Part shown: positions 18,676 through 29,081 of the stretch, piece by piece
Position numbering within the stretch: position 1 is the stretch's first letter
Layout of the letters: every line of letters starts with the position of its first letter
From: Archaeoglobales archaeon
GTDB lineage: Archaea > Halobacteriota > Archaeoglobi > Archaeoglobales > Archaeoglobaceae
NCBI GenBank assembly: GCA_030055525.1
Contig: JASFYJ010000006.1
Coordinates: forward strand, 49,486 to 113,485
Length of the DNA: 64,000 nt
Direction of reading: 5' to 3'
The notes under the pieces: generated by a model
Told to the model about the DNA's origin: nothing
Database searches by the model: none
What the model saw: only the letters and a program-made list of their open reading frames with translations
Translations under genes and position numbers: made by a program

Positions 18676-20573
18676 ATCCTCAAAGCTAGTTCTGCAGCTT
18701 CTCTTGTGGCATCTATCGCTTTTCTTGGCTTTACACAGTCTCCAACTTTATAGATCTCCTTTACCTTATTTTTAAGTTCTTCGTACAGCCCATCGTTCGG
18801 CTTCGTTCCTACAGCTATAACTACAGTATCGCATTCAATTTCTTTTTTCTGTCCATCTGATTCTACTATGACTGCATTTGGCTTTATCCCTATAGCCTTG
18901 GTGTTCGTCAATATCCTCACCCCTTTCTCGTTTAGGTACATTAGAACAGTCCAGCGAGTGCTTATCCCAACATCCTGTGCAATTTTTGGTAGCATTTCAA
19001 CAATCGTAACCTCTTTACCTTCACTTGCAAGTTTCGCTGCAACATCGCAACCAACTCCTCCACCGCCAATAACAACAACTTTATTTCCAACCTCAGCTTT
19101 ACCGAGTAAAACATCAAAACCCGTTACAGCATTTTCAACTCCAGGTATGTTTGGGATAAGTGGCGAAGCACCTACAGATATTATCACTGCATCTGGATCT
19201 TCTGCAAGAACTCTACTCGCATCTGCTACTGTTCTGTACTTTACCTCTACACCCAATTTTGGAAGTACAGTCATGAAGTATCTTCCAAGTTCAGCAAACT
19301 CATACGCAAGTGGAGATTTTGCAGCTATGTTCATCTGTCCGCCCAATTTGTCTGTTTTTTCGAACAATATTACCTTATGTCCTTTCTTTGCTAGAAGTTC
19401 TGCAGCTGTGCATCCAGCTGGACCACCACCAACTATTACAACTTTTTTAACTCTTTCAGCCCTTAGATTCCTGAACTCAGATTCTCTACCAGCCGTTGGA
19501 TTTACCAAGCATGTTATCGGCTGCCCTTGCATAACCATGTCCATACAGCCTTGATTGCAAGCTAAACATGTTCTGATCTCGTTAAATCTCCCCTCATTTG
19601 CCTTTTTTGGAAGTTCAGGATCAGCTACTAGTGGACGGAACATTGCAACCATATCTGCTAAACCATCCCGAAGTATCTTCTCCGCAACTAGTGGATCATT
19701 TATTCGATGTGAAGCTATAACAGGAACGCTAACTTCTTTCTTTATTTCTCCAGCAAGATAGGCAAATCCACCTCTTGGAACTAGCATGGTTATTAGAGGT
19801 CTCTTTGATTCATGCCAGCCAGCCATTACATGAATTGCTGCTACACCAGCATCTTCTAAAATCTTTGCAATCCTTTTCATCTCTTTCACAGTATTTCCGC
19901 CTTCAATAAATTCATCTCCTGGAATTCTAATCGTTACTGTGAATTTGCCGCATTTTTCTTTGATTCTTTCTAATATCTCTACAGCAAATCTCGTTCTGTT
20001 TTCCAGACTTCCACCGTATTCGTCGGTTCTTTTATTCGTAGCAGGGCTGAAAAATTGAGATATCAAATACCCTGCAGAACCTATCAACTCAACTGCATCG
20101 AAACCTGCCTTCTTCGCTCTTAAAGCAGCATCAGCAAATTCTTCTTCTATCTTCAGAATCTCTTCCTTACTAAGTTCCTTTGGTGTTCTCCTTGTAAAAA
20201 TCGGGGATGGAATTGGCGATGGAGCTACGGGTTGTCTTTCAGGATCTAAAGAAATTTCGTATCTTCCCGGATGCCAGAGCTGAAGAGCGCATTTGACATC
20301 GTACTCATGAAAAACATCTGCTATCTTTTTCAAATCCGGAATGTACTTGTCATCATAAGCAGCAATTCCACCAAGGAAGTATTTTTCAACCTTCGCCACT
20401 CCAACAACTGCAAAACCGATTCCACCCTTGGCTCTTTCTCTATAAAATTCCAACAATCTCTCCGTAACACCTCCATCTATCGTGTGGTAATTGGTCTCCC
20501 CAGCAGCCATTACAATGCGGTTTTTTATCTCCAAATCTCCAATCCTTATAGGCTCAAACAACAGCATGGTCAT
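18672..20573 (-). CDS. OYE-type FMN/FAD/4Fe-4S oxidoreductase (dienoyl-CoA reductase-like)
   Basis: This 633-residue protein has three parts: an Old Yellow Enzyme FMN barrel (1-330; FEPIRIGDLEIKNRIVMA, ALQLWHPGR), a CLACNQGCMD...C iron-sulfur site, and a two-dinucleotide-fold FAD/NAD module (VVIVGGGPAGCTAAELLAKK, VVVIGGGGVGCDVAAKLA). The layout is that of 2,4-dienoyl-CoA reductase (FadH), trimethylamine dehydrogenase and enoate reductases. A role in unsaturated acyl-CoA reduction is plausible given the thiolase, but it is an inference. A thioesterase gene is divergent. Confidence 0.88.
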   Translation of the reverse strand: MTMLLFEPIRIGDLEIKNRIVMAAGETNYHTIDGGVTERLLEFYRERAKGGIGFAVVGVAKVEKYFLGGIAAYDDKYIPDLKKIADVFHEYDVKCALQLWHPGRYEISLDPERQPVAPSPIPSPIFTRRTPKELSKEEILKIEEEFADAALRAKKAGFDAVELIGSAGYLISQFFSPATNKRTDEYGGSLENRTRFAVEILERIKEKCGKFTVTIRIPGDEFIEGGNTVKEMKRIAKILEDAGVAAIHVMAGWHESKRPLITMLVPRGGFAYLAGEIKKEVSVPVIASHRINDPLVAEKILRDGLADMVAMFRPLVADPELPKKANEGRFNEIRTCLACNQGCMDMVMQGQPITCLVNPTAGRESEFRNLRAERVKKVVIVGGGPAGCTAAELLAKKGHKVILFEKTDKLGGQMNIAAKSPLAYEFAELGRYFMTVLPKLGVEVKYRTVADASRVLAEDPDAVIISVGASPLIPNIPGVENAVTGFDVLLGKAEVGNKVVVIGGGGVGCDVAAKLASEGKEVTIVEMLPKIAQDVGISTRWTVLMYLNEKGVRILTNTKAIGIKPNAVIVESDGQKKEIECDTVVIAVGTKPNDGLYEELKNKVKEIYKVGDCVKPRKAIDATREAAELALRI

Positions 20574-20658
20574 GCTTCTTGCTGTTAAGCAGAATATTAA
20601 TTCCTTTCGATTTTAAGTTGATCGAATCTGTTAAAAATAGCATTATCGCTTGAGAGTC

Positions 20659-21078
20659 ATGGGTGAAGATTATCTAAGAAGGTTTAGAGAGTACATGGAA
20701 AAAAACGATAGACTTTTCAGTCTGCTTGGAGCGAAGATAGTTGAGGTGTCAGCCGGATACGCCAAAGTAGCTCTTAAGGTTCAGGAGAAGCATTTAAACG
20801 CTCTAAACGTTTGTCAAGGCGGAGTAATATTCACTTTAGCAGATTTGGCATTCGCTTTAGCAAGTAACAGTCATGGAAAGGTTGCTGTTGCGCTAGATGT
20901 TAGTATAACCTATCTTAAATCCGTCTTGGAAGGGGAAGATATTTTTGCTGAAGCTAGGGAAATTCACTTGGGTAACAGAACTGCAACCTACATCATGACA
21001 GTCAAAAACAGTAAAGAGGAGATAGTCGCGATAGCTAAGGGGACAGTATTTAGGATAGAAAGACCATTCAACGTTTAA
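20659..21078 (+). CDS. PaaI-like hotdog thioesterase
   Basis: A protein of about 139 residues with the PaaI thioesterase pattern: [34 protein letters not shown] and the [21 protein letters not shown] strands (each read in part). It likely hydrolyses acyl-CoA thioesters. ATG at 20659 is preferred over an in-frame TTG at 20650. It is divergent from the OYE-type oxidoreductase. Confidence 0.85.
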   Translation: MGEDYLRRFREYMEKNDRLFSLLGAKIVEVSAGYAKVALKVQEKHLNALNVCQGGVIFTLADLAFALASNSHGKVAVALDVSITYLKSVLEGEDIFAEAREIHLGNRTATYIMTVKNSKEEIVAIAKGTVFRIERPFNV

Positions 21079-21086
21079 TTAACTTT

Positions 21087-21857
21087 TTAGAATTTCCATC
21101 CTCCCTTCCTGCTATAGAAGAACATGAAGATACCGGCTGAAGCTAGAATGATTCCCACTACTGGCAGAAAGTTAGGTGATTTCTGCGTTAGATGCAATTT
21201 ATATACTGAATCCTTGCCAGCATAAACTGAAAATGTACTTCCCTGAAAACTTCTATCGCCTAGGTAGTCTATGCCTTCAAAACTTTTTACTTCGAGGTTT
21301 GTAAATAAAACATAGTTTGAATTTCTACCATCTCTGTAAAAAACATCTGAATTCAACCTGTAACTTAAAATCATCTGCCCTTTTCCGTTTGCAGGTATTA
21401 AGATGTCAAAAAATCTCAAGCTATTACCGCTAACCTCATAACGAAGATAACTCAGAGAGGACGAGATTTTAAGATCGTAAAAATCTGGCATTGGAATGAC
21501 TATATCCCCCTCGAAGTTTTCATTTGCCGTGTTGTTCAGAAAGACTACTTCGCTGACCAAGAACCCGTTTGAATAGTACAAGACCGTATGATAATAAATT
21601 TTTATAAATTCTGTAGAATTTGTAAACCGCAAGTTGAAGTAAAGTTCCTCAACTTCACTTGTATTTATCTTCCTGTAGAAGCTCTTGTTCATCGCTAAAA
21701 GCCAGCAATCGTAATTTCCTGGACTAAGATCCAAAAGGCTACCGTTTTTAACAGTAAAATTCCCACTAAAGTTTTCACCCACAACCATAAGGTTAGCAGA
21801 ATCATCGTATCCTTCGAGCACTATCGGAAGCAGTACAAACACCAGTTCGAACATCAT
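21087..21857 (-). CDS. Exported, C-terminally membrane-anchored protein of unknown function
   Basis: No family is recognised. The 256-residue protein begins with a short hydrophobic signal-like segment ([16 protein letters not shown]). A long beta-rich exported region with many N-x-S/T sequons follows, then one C-terminal helix (LPVVGIILASAGIFMFFYS) and a basic tail. It would lie outside the cell, tethered by the C-terminus. Its start overlaps the stop of the glycosyltransferase gene by 4 nt. The pairing suggests it works with, or is modified by, that enzyme, but this is inference. Confidence 0.7.
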   Translation of the reverse strand: MMFELVFVLLPIVLEGYDDSANLMVVGENFSGNFTVKNGSLLDLSPGNYDCWLLAMNKSFYRKINTSEVEELYFNLRFTNSTEFIKIYYHTVLYYSNGFLVSEVVFLNNTANENFEGDIVIPMPDFYDLKISSSLSYLRYEVSGNSLRFFDILIPANGKGQMILSYRLNSDVFYRDGRNSNYVLFTNLEVKSFEGIDYLGDRSFQGSTFSVYAGKDSVYKLHLTQKSPNFLPVVGIILASAGIFMFFYSRKGGWKF

Positions 21858-22822
21858 ATCCTCTTAACTTTCGTATTTAAAAATTCTGCTTTTCTTCTCA
21901 TCTTCCCCCAACTCACATCTCTCCCAAAAACGTAACTTAAAAAAGCATCCAAGGCTGCAAGCTGGAGAATTAATGTATGGATCGCAAGTCCGAAAACCAC
22001 TTTAAGCTTCGAAAATTTTCTGTAATGATATAGAATCAGGGGAGGCGAAAGAAGCAGTAATGGCAAAGCTATTATAACTACGTAGCTTAAAGTTAACGCC
22101 ATTATCCAAGAAAATTTAACCTTTCCCTTTAGCTTTTTTCTGTGTTTCCAAAGCTGTAAACCACCGAAATACCATCTTTTACGCTGCAAATATAGTTCCT
22201 TCCAGCTCATTGGAGCTTCCTCATAAAGCTTTGTTGTTTTTACCATCTCAGCCCTTAAACCCTCAGCGTACATCTTTGTAGAAAACTCTGCATCTTCGGT
22301 AATTGCACCCTCTTCAAGCCCCCTCTTCAGATATTCGTATCTTAAAACACCAATAAGTCCATTAAACTGCTTCCAAGAAAGTTTATTCAGAAAAAAGTTT
22401 ATAAGATGATATTCAGCTTCTACAGTCTCAGAGGGTAGGTTTATACCGTTGTTTACGTATCTCTTCGATGATGCAATAAAAATCTTTTCATCCTTTTCAA
22501 GCACTTTTATACATTCCAATACGAAATTCCTTTCCGGCCTTGAATCTACATCAAAAATGGCTACGTATTTTGGATTAAAATCGCTAAAAAATTTTACTGC
22601 ATCGTTTATAGCTCCGGCCCTCCTCCCTCTGGCCTCTTCGCGATAGAGGACCTCAACTCCCTTTTTTTTCAGTTCTTCGGCACATTCTAAATTCTTGTCT
22701 ACAACATAAACTATCTTAAATTCATGTTCTCCAAAATCCAGCGACTTTATACATTCTAAACTCTCCAAAACAACATCCAAACTCTCAAATGGTGAAACAG
22801 GGATTAAAACCCCTATCTTCAT
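21854..22822 (-). CDS. Family 2 glycosyltransferase, processive (QxxRW) type
   Basis: The 322-residue GT-A enzyme has [18 protein letters not shown], a DVDSRP (DxD) site, TEDAEFS and QRKRW. The last is the QxxRW signature of processive beta-glycosyltransferases such as cellulose and hyaluronan synthases. Two or three C-terminal membrane helices (about 225-300) follow. It may build or export a surface polysaccharide or glycan. It overlaps gatB upstream and the exported protein downstream by 4 nt each. Confidence 0.85.
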   Translation of the reverse strand: MKIGVLIPVSPFESLDVVLESLECIKSLDFGEHEFKIVYVVDKNLECAEELKKKGVEVLYREEARGRRAGAINDAVKFFSDFNPKYVAIFDVDSRPERNFVLECIKVLEKDEKIFIASSKRYVNNGINLPSETVEAEYHLINFFLNKLSWKQFNGLIGVLRYEYLKRGLEEGAITEDAEFSTKMYAEGLRAEMVKTTKLYEEAPMSWKELYLQRKRWYFGGLQLWKHRKKLKGKVKFSWIMALTLSYVVIIALPLLLLSPPLILYHYRKFSKLKVVFGLAIHTLILQLAALDAFLSYVFGRDVSWGKMRRKAEFLNTKVKRI

Positions 22823-24240
22823 TGTTTATTTAGCATTTCTTCCAAAATTTTCGCTGTATCTGCTGGATCTGCTCTACCTCTCGTCTTTTTCATTACCTGT
22901 CCAACTAAGAAGTTTAAAGCCTGTTTTTTGCCAGCAAAGTAATCTTGAACAGCCTTTGGATTTTCTTCTATAGCTTCCTTGCAAAACTGGATTATCTGAC
23001 CTTTTGGTATTGCGAAGAGGCCTTTTTTGTTTATTATCTCATCTATCTTCCCACCAAGATCAAGTTTCGTCCTTAAGACTTCCACAACTCCTTTTTCAGT
23101 TATTTTCTCCTCTTTAAAGTAATTCAAAAGTTTTGCAAAGTCTTCTGGAGTTAAAATTTCGAAGCATTTTGCGAAATTCCAGTTTCTGTAATTTAGCTCT
23201 CCTCTCAAAACATCTACCACCCAGCTTGCAGCTAACTTTGGCTCAACAAGCTTTGCAACTCTCTCGAAATATTCAGCCATCTTCAAATCCATGACTAGGA
23301 CTTTTGCATAGTTATCTGAAATACCGTACTCTTTTTTCAATCTCTCTCTCTTTTCTTCTGGCATCTCCGGTAGAGTCCCTTTTACCTCCTCCAAAATTTT
23401 TTCTGTATATATGGGCACGAGATCCGGTTCCGGAAAGTAGCGATAATCTTGTTCCTCTTCCTTGCTCCTCAGAGATACCGTTATATTCTGCGCTTCATCG
23501 AAATGTCTTGTCTCTCTTACAACCTTTTTTCCAGCCTTCAAAAGGTTTTTCTGTCTTATAATCTCGTAGCTTAAAGCCCTCTCGACACCCTTAAATGATG
23601 ATATGTTCTTTATCTCCACCCTACCGCTTCCAGCTATAGATATGTTAGCATCAACCCTCATTGCCCCCTCCAACTCGGCATCAAACACATCAAGATATTC
23701 GAGAATTATTCTAAGCTTGTTTAGAAAGGCTCTTGCTTCCCTAGGGGAGTTCATCACAGGTTCTGTTACAATTTCAAGCAAAGGAGCACCACTTCTATTG
23801 TAATCGATCAGAGAATACTTTGCAGTGGTAATTGATCCCTTGTATGCAAGCTTCCCTGGATCTTCTTCCATGTGTATCCTTTTCAGTGTTACCTTCTTTT
23901 CAACTCCGTCTAAATCTATCGTCACGTAACCGCCCAAAGCTAGAGGTTTATCATACTGACTTATCTGGAAACCTTTCGGCAAATCTGGATAAAAGTAGTT
24001 CTTTCTATCAAAAACTGTAAAAGGCTGAATTTGAGAATTTAAAGCCAAAGCTACCTTAATTGCCGCTCTTACTGCTTCTTTATTAACAACAGGCATAGCT
24101 CCAGGCATCCCTAAGCATACCGGACAGACATGCGTATTTGGAGGGCTATCATGGTAATTTAGGGGACATGAGCAGAACAGTTTGGTTTTCAGCTTGTTGA
24201 GCTGCACGTGAACTTCCAGTCCAATTATTACATCATCCAT
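22819..24240 (-). CDS. gatB: Asp/Glu-tRNA amidotransferase subunit B
   Basis: The 473-residue protein opens [20 protein letters not shown] and holds a zinc site (CSC...CPVCLG, residues 23-43) and [18 protein letters not shown]. It ends in a YqeY-like tail ([20 protein letters not shown]). GatB transamidates Asp-tRNA(Asn) or Glu-tRNA(Gln) together with GatA and GatC. The length and lack of the large insertion separate it from archaeal GatE. gatA and gatC are not here. The downstream glycosyltransferase overlap by 4 nt is probably incidental. Confidence 0.93.
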   Translation of the reverse strand: MDDVIIGLEVHVQLNKLKTKLFCSCPLNYHDSPPNTHVCPVCLGMPGAMPVVNKEAVRAAIKVALALNSQIQPFTVFDRKNYFYPDLPKGFQISQYDKPLALGGYVTIDLDGVEKKVTLKRIHMEEDPGKLAYKGSITTAKYSLIDYNRSGAPLLEIVTEPVMNSPREARAFLNKLRIILEYLDVFDAELEGAMRVDANISIAGSGRVEIKNISSFKGVERALSYEIIRQKNLLKAGKKVVRETRHFDEAQNITVSLRSKEEEQDYRYFPEPDLVPIYTEKILEEVKGTLPEMPEEKRERLKKEYGISDNYAKVLVMDLKMAEYFERVAKLVEPKLAASWVVDVLRGELNYRNWNFAKCFEILTPEDFAKLLNYFKEEKITEKGVVEVLRTKLDLGGKIDEIINKKGLFAIPKGQIIQFCKEAIEENPKAVQDYFAGKKQALNFLVGQVMKKTRGRADPADTAKILEEMLNKQ

Positions 24241-24283
24241 GATTTCAGTGTGTGGTGGTATTAAAAAACTTGTCAGTAAGAGT

Positions 24284-25090
24284 TCACTTTAGGAAATTCC
24301 ATAGCGTAGCTTTTCCGCTCTTATAACCTTCCAAATCCAGAAATATTGCTTCAAATCCAATTTCTTTGAATTTTTCTACGATTTTTTCTCTTTTCTCGAA
24401 AACTTTCTCCTCTAAACCCTTTGGAACTTCTATGATGGCTAAAGAATTGACGTTTCTAACTCTAACGTTTTCAACTTTGCAGAGATCTATTACAAAGTTT
24501 TCGGCCTCATCGATCATCTTTAAAACCTCTTCTGTGATCTCTATCCCAAAAGGAATACGAGTTGCTATACACGAAAGTGAAGGACTGTTAGCTACGCTCA
24601 GATTTAATTTTTCTGCAATTCTTCTGATTTCGTCCTTTGAAAAACCGAATTCAACCCATGGGCTGTAAACTTTTTCAAATTCCTTTATAGCTTTATATCC
24701 GGGTCTGTATTCTTCAAGATCACTGTAGTTCGTCCCTTCAAAAACAGCATCACAACCTCTCCGCTCTGCAATTTTTAAAAGCTCTTCAATCATCTTTTTC
24801 TTGCATAAATAGCACCTCTCAAATGGATTTCTTCTGAATTCAGGACTTAAAATATCGAGTTCTATTACTTCATGCTTTAATCCAATCTCCTTCGCCAACT
24901 TTAAAGCTTGATTAAGCTCTCTGCTGGGAGTAACCTGAGTCTTAAAGGTAACTGCAAGAACTTCGGTTTCATATTTGCACAAAGCTGCAAGCGTTGCACT
25001 ATCAACACCTCCACTGAACGCTAAAACTACTCTTTCAAATTTTGATGCAAACTCTTTCAGCTTTTTAAATTTTTTCTCAAGCTCCCACAT
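24284..25090 (-). CDS. larE: LarE, sulfur-inserting enzyme for nickel-pincer cofactor (three-Cys type)
   Basis: The 268-residue PP-loop enzyme has SGGVDS at residues 26-31 and a central [15 protein letters not shown]. Cysteines sit at 93 and 96 (RCYLCKK) and at 174 (LSCIATR). In the Lactobacillus enzyme a single Cys at the position of 174 gives up its sulfur. Enzymes with three cysteines carry a [4Fe-4S] cluster and can pass on sulfide catalytically. This protein therefore fits the cluster type. ATG 25090 is preferred to a TTG at 25099. It matches larB at 8.7 kb functionally but not by location. Confidence 0.88.
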   Translation of the reverse strand: MWELEKKFKKLKEFASKFERVVLAFSGGVDSATLAALCKYETEVLAVTFKTQVTPSRELNQALKLAKEIGLKHEVIELDILSPEFRRNPFERCYLCKKKMIEELLKIAERRGCDAVFEGTNYSDLEEYRPGYKAIKEFEKVYSPWVEFGFSKDEIRRIAEKLNLSVANSPSLSCIATRIPFGIEITEEVLKMIDEAENFVIDLCKVENVRVRNVNSLAIIEVPKGLEEKVFEKREKIVEKFKEIGFEAIFLDLEGYKSGKATLWNFLK

Positions 25091-25184
25091 TGATCTCAAA
25101 AACTTTTTGGAAACTTTTTAATTTTTTCAACACTTCAAGACTACTTTACGAAAGATATTTATAATTTTGTAATCACTACAATGC

Positions 25185-26102
25185 ATGCTTGATCCCATGG
25201 CTGCATATGTAATAAAGTTCTTCGAAAACATCCCACCACCCGATCCAAGAGTTTCTGTAAAAGAGTACAGAGAAAAAGTGAACAATATTTTCAGAGAGGC
25301 TGCATCCACTTTGAAGGAAGAAGTAGCAAATGTCGAGGATAAAACAATAAAAACAAAGGACTCGGAGATAAAAATCAGGATCTACCAGCAGAGACCTTGG
25401 AGTCCAGTAATGATCTACTTCCATGGAGGTGGATTTGTTTTTGGGGATCTAGAAACTTACGACTCGATTTGTAAAAGGATAGCAAGAATTTCGAACGCAA
25501 CCGTAGTTTCTGTAGATTATAGACTAGCACCGGAGTACAAGTTTCCATGCGCCGTAAAAGATGCTTACAATGCTTTAAAATTCGTCGTTGAAAATGCTGA
25601 CGATATCAGAGTTGATGCAGACAAAATCGTTGTTGCTGGTGACAGTGCTGGAGGAAACTTAGCTGCTGTAGTTAGTATACTTTGTCGAGATAATGGAGAA
25701 AGATGGATTAAAAAACAGGTGCTCATTTATCCAGTAGTAAACTTTCTAGCTCCGACGCCGTCTTTAATCTACTTCAGAGATGGATACGGACTTTTATCCT
25801 CTCAGCTAATGGAGTGGTTCACAAAACAGTATCTGAGAAACGACAATGACAGGTCAAACCCTCTTGCATCCCCAATAATCGCCAAATTGAACGATCTTCC
25901 ACCAGCTTTAATAATAACTGCTGAATACGATCCACTTAGGGATGAAGGAGAGATGTATGGTATTTTAATGAGGAAATACGGAAGCGAAGCTTCAATAGTT
26001 AGATACAACGGAGTAGTGCACGGTTTCGTAAATTTCTACCCAATTTTAAGAGCTGGAAAAGAAGCTATAAGTCAAGTAGCTGCATCTCTTTTCGATCTTT
26101 AA
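25185..26102 (+). CDS. HSL-family carboxylesterase (alpha/beta hydrolase)
   Basis: The 305-residue hydrolase has the oxyanion HGGGFVFGD motif near residue 85, VDYRLAPEY, the nucleophile elbow GDSAGG near 155, EYDPLRDEG (acid) and VVHGF (His) near the C-terminus. This is the complete catalytic set of hormone-sensitive-lipase type esterases such as the thermostable AFEST of Archaeoglobus fulgidus. It hydrolyses short acyl esters. A TTTATAATT element about 25 nt upstream suggests a leaderless transcript. Confidence 0.93.
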   Translation: MLDPMAAYVIKFFENIPPPDPRVSVKEYREKVNNIFREAASTLKEEVANVEDKTIKTKDSEIKIRIYQQRPWSPVMIYFHGGGFVFGDLETYDSICKRIARISNATVVSVDYRLAPEYKFPCAVKDAYNALKFVVENADDIRVDADKIVVAGDSAGGNLAAVVSILCRDNGERWIKKQVLIYPVVNFLAPTPSLIYFRDGYGLLSSQLMEWFTKQYLRNDNDRSNPLASPIIAKLNDLPPALIITAEYDPLRDEGEMYGILMRKYGSEASIVRYNGVVHGFVNFYPILRAGKEAISQVAASLFDL

Positions 26103-26163
26103 ATTCTCTCTGGAGATCTAAAAAGGTCACAAAATTTTATATTTCGCACATAGATGCAAAAGT

Positions 26164-26907
26164 ATGCTAACAAAACGTGAGTTAATCTCTTCCGCCTTAG
26201 TAGTGGTATCGATTGCTGTAATTTTGCTTTTGGAGATTGTAAAAGACTCAAATTTACTTTTGTTATACGTCATCGATTTTGGTATATCGCTAGCATTACT
26301 CTACGACTACGTTTTAAGAGTTAAAGAGAACGGCAAAAAATACCTGATCTCAACCTGCTATGAAGTTATAGCCTACATACCTGCAGTTATTTTAAGTTTA
26401 TTCGTTCCTGTGTACTATGGAGCCGTTTTAAGGCTTCTAAGAATTTTAAGATTACTAGCTCTTGGATTGAGGTTGATGAGAGAGATTCAGTCAAGATCTA
26501 CAAGATTGTTAGGGACTGCCTTGGCTATCTTCTTTATAACTGTTTTTTTAGGTGCCCTGAGTTTCTATTTTGCAGAAAAAGATGTTCAGAATCTCGATTT
26601 TTTTAATTCAGTATGGTGGGCAGTTGTTACGATAACCACCGTAGGTTATGGAGATATATATCCCGTCACACCTCTAGGAAAGCTGATTGCCATGGTCATA
26701 GTACTGATGGGGGTTGCGGTTGTGTCCCTCTTTACTGCAAGTGTTCTGAGTGTTGTAATGACAGAAAAGGAAAGAAACTTGAAGAAAGACTTAGAGACTT
26801 TGCTTAAGAAGTATGCAGAAACAAAGGATGAAAGAGAAAGGGAACTTCTAGCTAAAATTTCAGAACTGCTTTACAACGACGATTACGTGAAATCTAAGAA
26901 AAATTGA
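26164..26907 (+). CDS. Voltage-gated potassium channel (KvAP-like)
   Basis: The 247-residue protein has an S1-S4 voltage-sensor region and a pore. S4 reads LRLLRILRLLALGLRLMR with arginines about every third position. The selectivity filter is TTVGYGDIYPVTP, and a C-terminal coiled-coil tail (KERNLKKDLETLLKKY) follows. It should form a tetrameric K+ channel in the membrane. A TTTTATATTT element about 25 nt before the ATG suggests leaderless transcription. Confidence 0.93.
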   Translation: MLTKRELISSALVVVSIAVILLLEIVKDSNLLLLYVIDFGISLALLYDYVLRVKENGKKYLISTCYEVIAYIPAVILSLFVPVYYGAVLRLLRILRLLALGLRLMREIQSRSTRLLGTALAIFFITVFLGALSFYFAEKDVQNLDFFNSVWWAVVTITTVGYGDIYPVTPLGKLIAMVIVLMGVAVVSLFTASVLSVVMTEKERNLKKDLETLLKKYAETKDERERELLAKISELLYNDDYVKSKKN

Positions 26908-26978
26908 ATTTTCATTTTTAGGTAGAGAACAAACAGAAAGTAAAAAATAGATCTAGACTTCTGCAAAGAGATTTTAAA

Positions 26979-26996
26979 AGCCCGGAAAACCGGGCT
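26979..26996 (-). terminator. Hairpin sharing the tRNA-Lys acceptor 3' strand
   Basis: A perfect 7-bp inverted repeat, AGCCCGG-AAAA-CCGGGCT on the plus strand, overlaps the last six bases of tRNA-Lys. On the transcribed strand it is followed by TTTT. It could stop transcription right after the tRNA, or compete with folding of the acceptor stem before 3' processing. Confidence 0.45.
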
Positions 26997-27064
26997 CGAC
27001 GGGATTTGAACCCGCGACCGACGGGTTAAAAGCCCGTCGCTCTGCCTGGCTGAGCTACGAGCCC
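26991..27064 (-). tRNA. tRNA-Lys (anticodon TTT)
   Basis: Read on the minus strand it has acceptor GGGCTCG/CGAGCCC with discriminator G. The anticodon stem ACGGG/CCCGT carries the loop CTTTTAA (anticodon TTT). The T arm is GCGGG-TTCAAAT-CCCGT, with one G-T pair. CCA is not encoded. Confidence 0.95.
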
Positions 27065-27088
27065 TTACTACCCCTTAATGTGGATGGG

Positions 27089-27096
27089 ATATAAAT
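27089..27096 (-). promoter_or_regulatory. TATA box of tRNA-Lys
   Basis: The minus strand reads TTTATATC centred about 28 nt before the tRNA 5' end. The rest of the 215-nt spacer up to rps2 (27065-27279) is A/T-rich; nothing else was recognised there. Confidence 0.55.
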
Positions 27097-27279
27097 TTTT
27101 TTCGTGGAGTGTTGACGACTAGGAAATGCTGGACCATCTGTAATATTCTTCCTGAAGAATTTTATACCATTCAATATAGTAAATTTGTAATTAAGAAAGC
27201 CCCCGCAAGTTATAGCTATATTTAAGAATTTTTAAGCTTCAGAAACCGTATAAATAAAAATACGAGGTTGCAGACAGAT

Positions 27280-27876
27280 TTAAAGCTCGGCTTCGAAGTC
27301 TTCGATAGTGTAGGTGAAATCAATACCTTTTATTTTAGCTATCTCTCTCGCCATTAGCCAGTAGATCAAAGCCAGCGCTTTTCTACCTTTGTTGTTTGTC
27401 GGAATAACGAGATCTATGTCTGATATAGAGTTATTAGTATCGCAAAGAGCTACAACAGGGATACCGATCTTTGTAGCCTCAACTACAGCTTGCTTGTCGA
27501 TCGCCGGATCATTCACAAAAACAACATCCGGCTCCACGTACTCCTTTAGACTTGGATTTGTAAGTGTCCCCGGAACAAACCTGCCAGTAATGTACATAGA
27601 TCCAACAACCTTGGAAAACATTTGAACGGGCTTGTATGCATACTGCCTTGCAGCTACTAGTAGGATCTTCGAAGGTTCGTAGCGGGCCAAGAACTTCGAC
27701 GCTACCTTCAGCCTCTCATCCAGTTTCCTTATATCTATAATGTACAATCCATCTTGCCTTACTTTAAAGACGAAGTTTTTCATATCGCTAGTTTTTATCT
27801 GTGTCCCTATGTGTACTCCTGCAGCCAAATAATCATCCGGTGGAATCAGATACTCATACTCTACCTTTTCCATCAT
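27280..27876 (-). CDS. rps2: 30S ribosomal protein S2
   Basis: The 198-residue archaeal S2 (uS2) has [20 protein letters not shown], the [18 protein letters not shown] helix, [19 protein letters not shown] and [20 protein letters not shown] (each read in part). It is the last gene of the L18e-S2 operon, and its ATG overlaps the enolase stop by 4 nt. Confidence 0.96.
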   Translation of the reverse strand: MMEKVEYEYLIPPDDYLAAGVHIGTQIKTSDMKNFVFKVRQDGLYIIDIRKLDERLKVASKFLARYEPSKILLVAARQYAYKPVQMFSKVVGSMYITGRFVPGTLTNPSLKEYVEPDVVFVNDPAIDKQAVVEATKIGIPVVALCDTNNSISDIDLVIPTNNKGRKALALIYWLMAREIAKIKGIDFTYTIEDFEAEL

Positions 27877-29072
27877 AATCTCACCATTCTCGGATTTTCC
27901 ATCATTTCTTCAATCCTAATGAGTTCGTTAAGTTTGACTACTCTTTCCCCTCCTACAACCCCTGTCTTTATTAACTTTGCGTTAAAAGCAATAGAAAGGT
28001 GAGCTAAAGCCTCATCTTCTGTTTCACCACTCCTGTGGCTCACTACAATATCGTAACCGTTTTCTTTTGCTAACTTCACAGCATTGTAAGTGTCGGTAAG
28101 TGTCCCTACCTGATTTGGCTTTATAAGTACCGTATTTGCTGCACCCAATTCGATCCCTTTTTTTATCCTCTCCGTATTTGTTACGAACAAATCATCCCCG
28201 CATATCATACACTTAACCTGTGCTGTTAGTTCTGCAAACCCTTCAAAATCTTCTTCCTGCAGTGGGTCTTCGACATACAAGAGATCATAATCCTCGATCA
28301 GTTTGGAAATATAGGCAATCTGCTCTTCTTTACTGAGCTTCCTGCTCCCATAAACGTACTTTTCTCCATTCCAAAGTTCAGTTGCTGCAACATCGATTCC
28401 CATTCTAACTTTTACTCCAAGTTCGCTTTCAACTGAATCTATTGCATTTTGCAGGATTTCAAAAGCTTCCTCATCGCTTATCTTTGCAGCCCACGCTCCT
28501 TCATCGCCTTTAGCTGCAAAAATTCCCCTTCTACTGAATTCCTTCTTCACATTTTTATGTACTGCCGTGTTTACCTTTTGAGCTTCAAAAAAACTTTTTG
28601 CACCAACTGGGATTACAAGAAACTCCTGAATGCTCGTAGATCCCTCAGCATGTTTTCCACCACCGATTACGTTACCTAGTGGATATGGAATCTCTCTAGC
28701 AAAAAGACCACCTACGTATGTATAAAGAGGGATCCCTAAAATATTCGAGGCTGCTTTTGCAACTGCTATACTGCACGAAATGGCAAAATTTCCACCTATG
28801 TTCGAAAAGTTACTTGTTCCATCTAATTCTCTCAGTGTCTTGTCTATCTCTTCCTGATCAAAGACACTCATACCTATTAAAGCCTTAGAAACTTTCTCTT
28901 CAACTTCCTCACATTTGTATGGATCAACTACTGCGGCTTCATAGGTGCCCTTAGAGGCTCCGCTTGGGGCTATAGCTCTGCTAACAACATCTGAAGTAAA
29001 CAAAACACATTCAACAGTCTCATTTCCTCTCGAGTCAAAGACTATACGATAGTGAACGTCTTCGATTATCAA
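27873..29072 (-). CDS. eno: Enolase
   Basis: The 399-residue enolase has the [14 protein letters not shown] opening, the flexible loop [25 protein letters not shown], metal ligands in [13 protein letters not shown] and CGDDLF, and the catalytic IKPNQVGT with SHRSGETED near the C-terminus. It interconverts 2-phosphoglycerate and phosphoenolpyruvate. Being slightly shorter than bacterial enolases (about 430) is normal for archaea. Its place between rpoK and rps2 is the conserved archaeal arrangement. Confidence 0.96.
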   Translation of the reverse strand: MIIEDVHYRIVFDSRGNETVECVLFTSDVVSRAIAPSGASKGTYEAAVVDPYKCEEVEEKVSKALIGMSVFDQEEIDKTLRELDGTSNFSNIGGNFAISCSIAVAKAASNILGIPLYTYVGGLFAREIPYPLGNVIGGGKHAEGSTSIQEFLVIPVGAKSFFEAQKVNTAVHKNVKKEFSRRGIFAAKGDEGAWAAKISDEEAFEILQNAIDSVESELGVKVRMGIDVAATELWNGEKYVYGSRKLSKEEQIAYISKLIEDYDLLYVEDPLQEEDFEGFAELTAQVKCMICGDDLFVTNTERIKKGIELGAANTVLIKPNQVGTLTDTYNAVKLAKENGYDIVVSHRSGETEDEALAHLSIAFNAKLIKTGVVGGERVVKLNELIRIEEMMENPRMVRL

Positions 29073-29081
29073 AATACCACC

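Noticed and set aside
18868..19554. 228-codon plus-strand frame inside the OYE-type oxidoreductase
   Set aside because: It is an antisense shadow rich in Ser/Thr/Pro opposite a gene with clear cofactor motifs.
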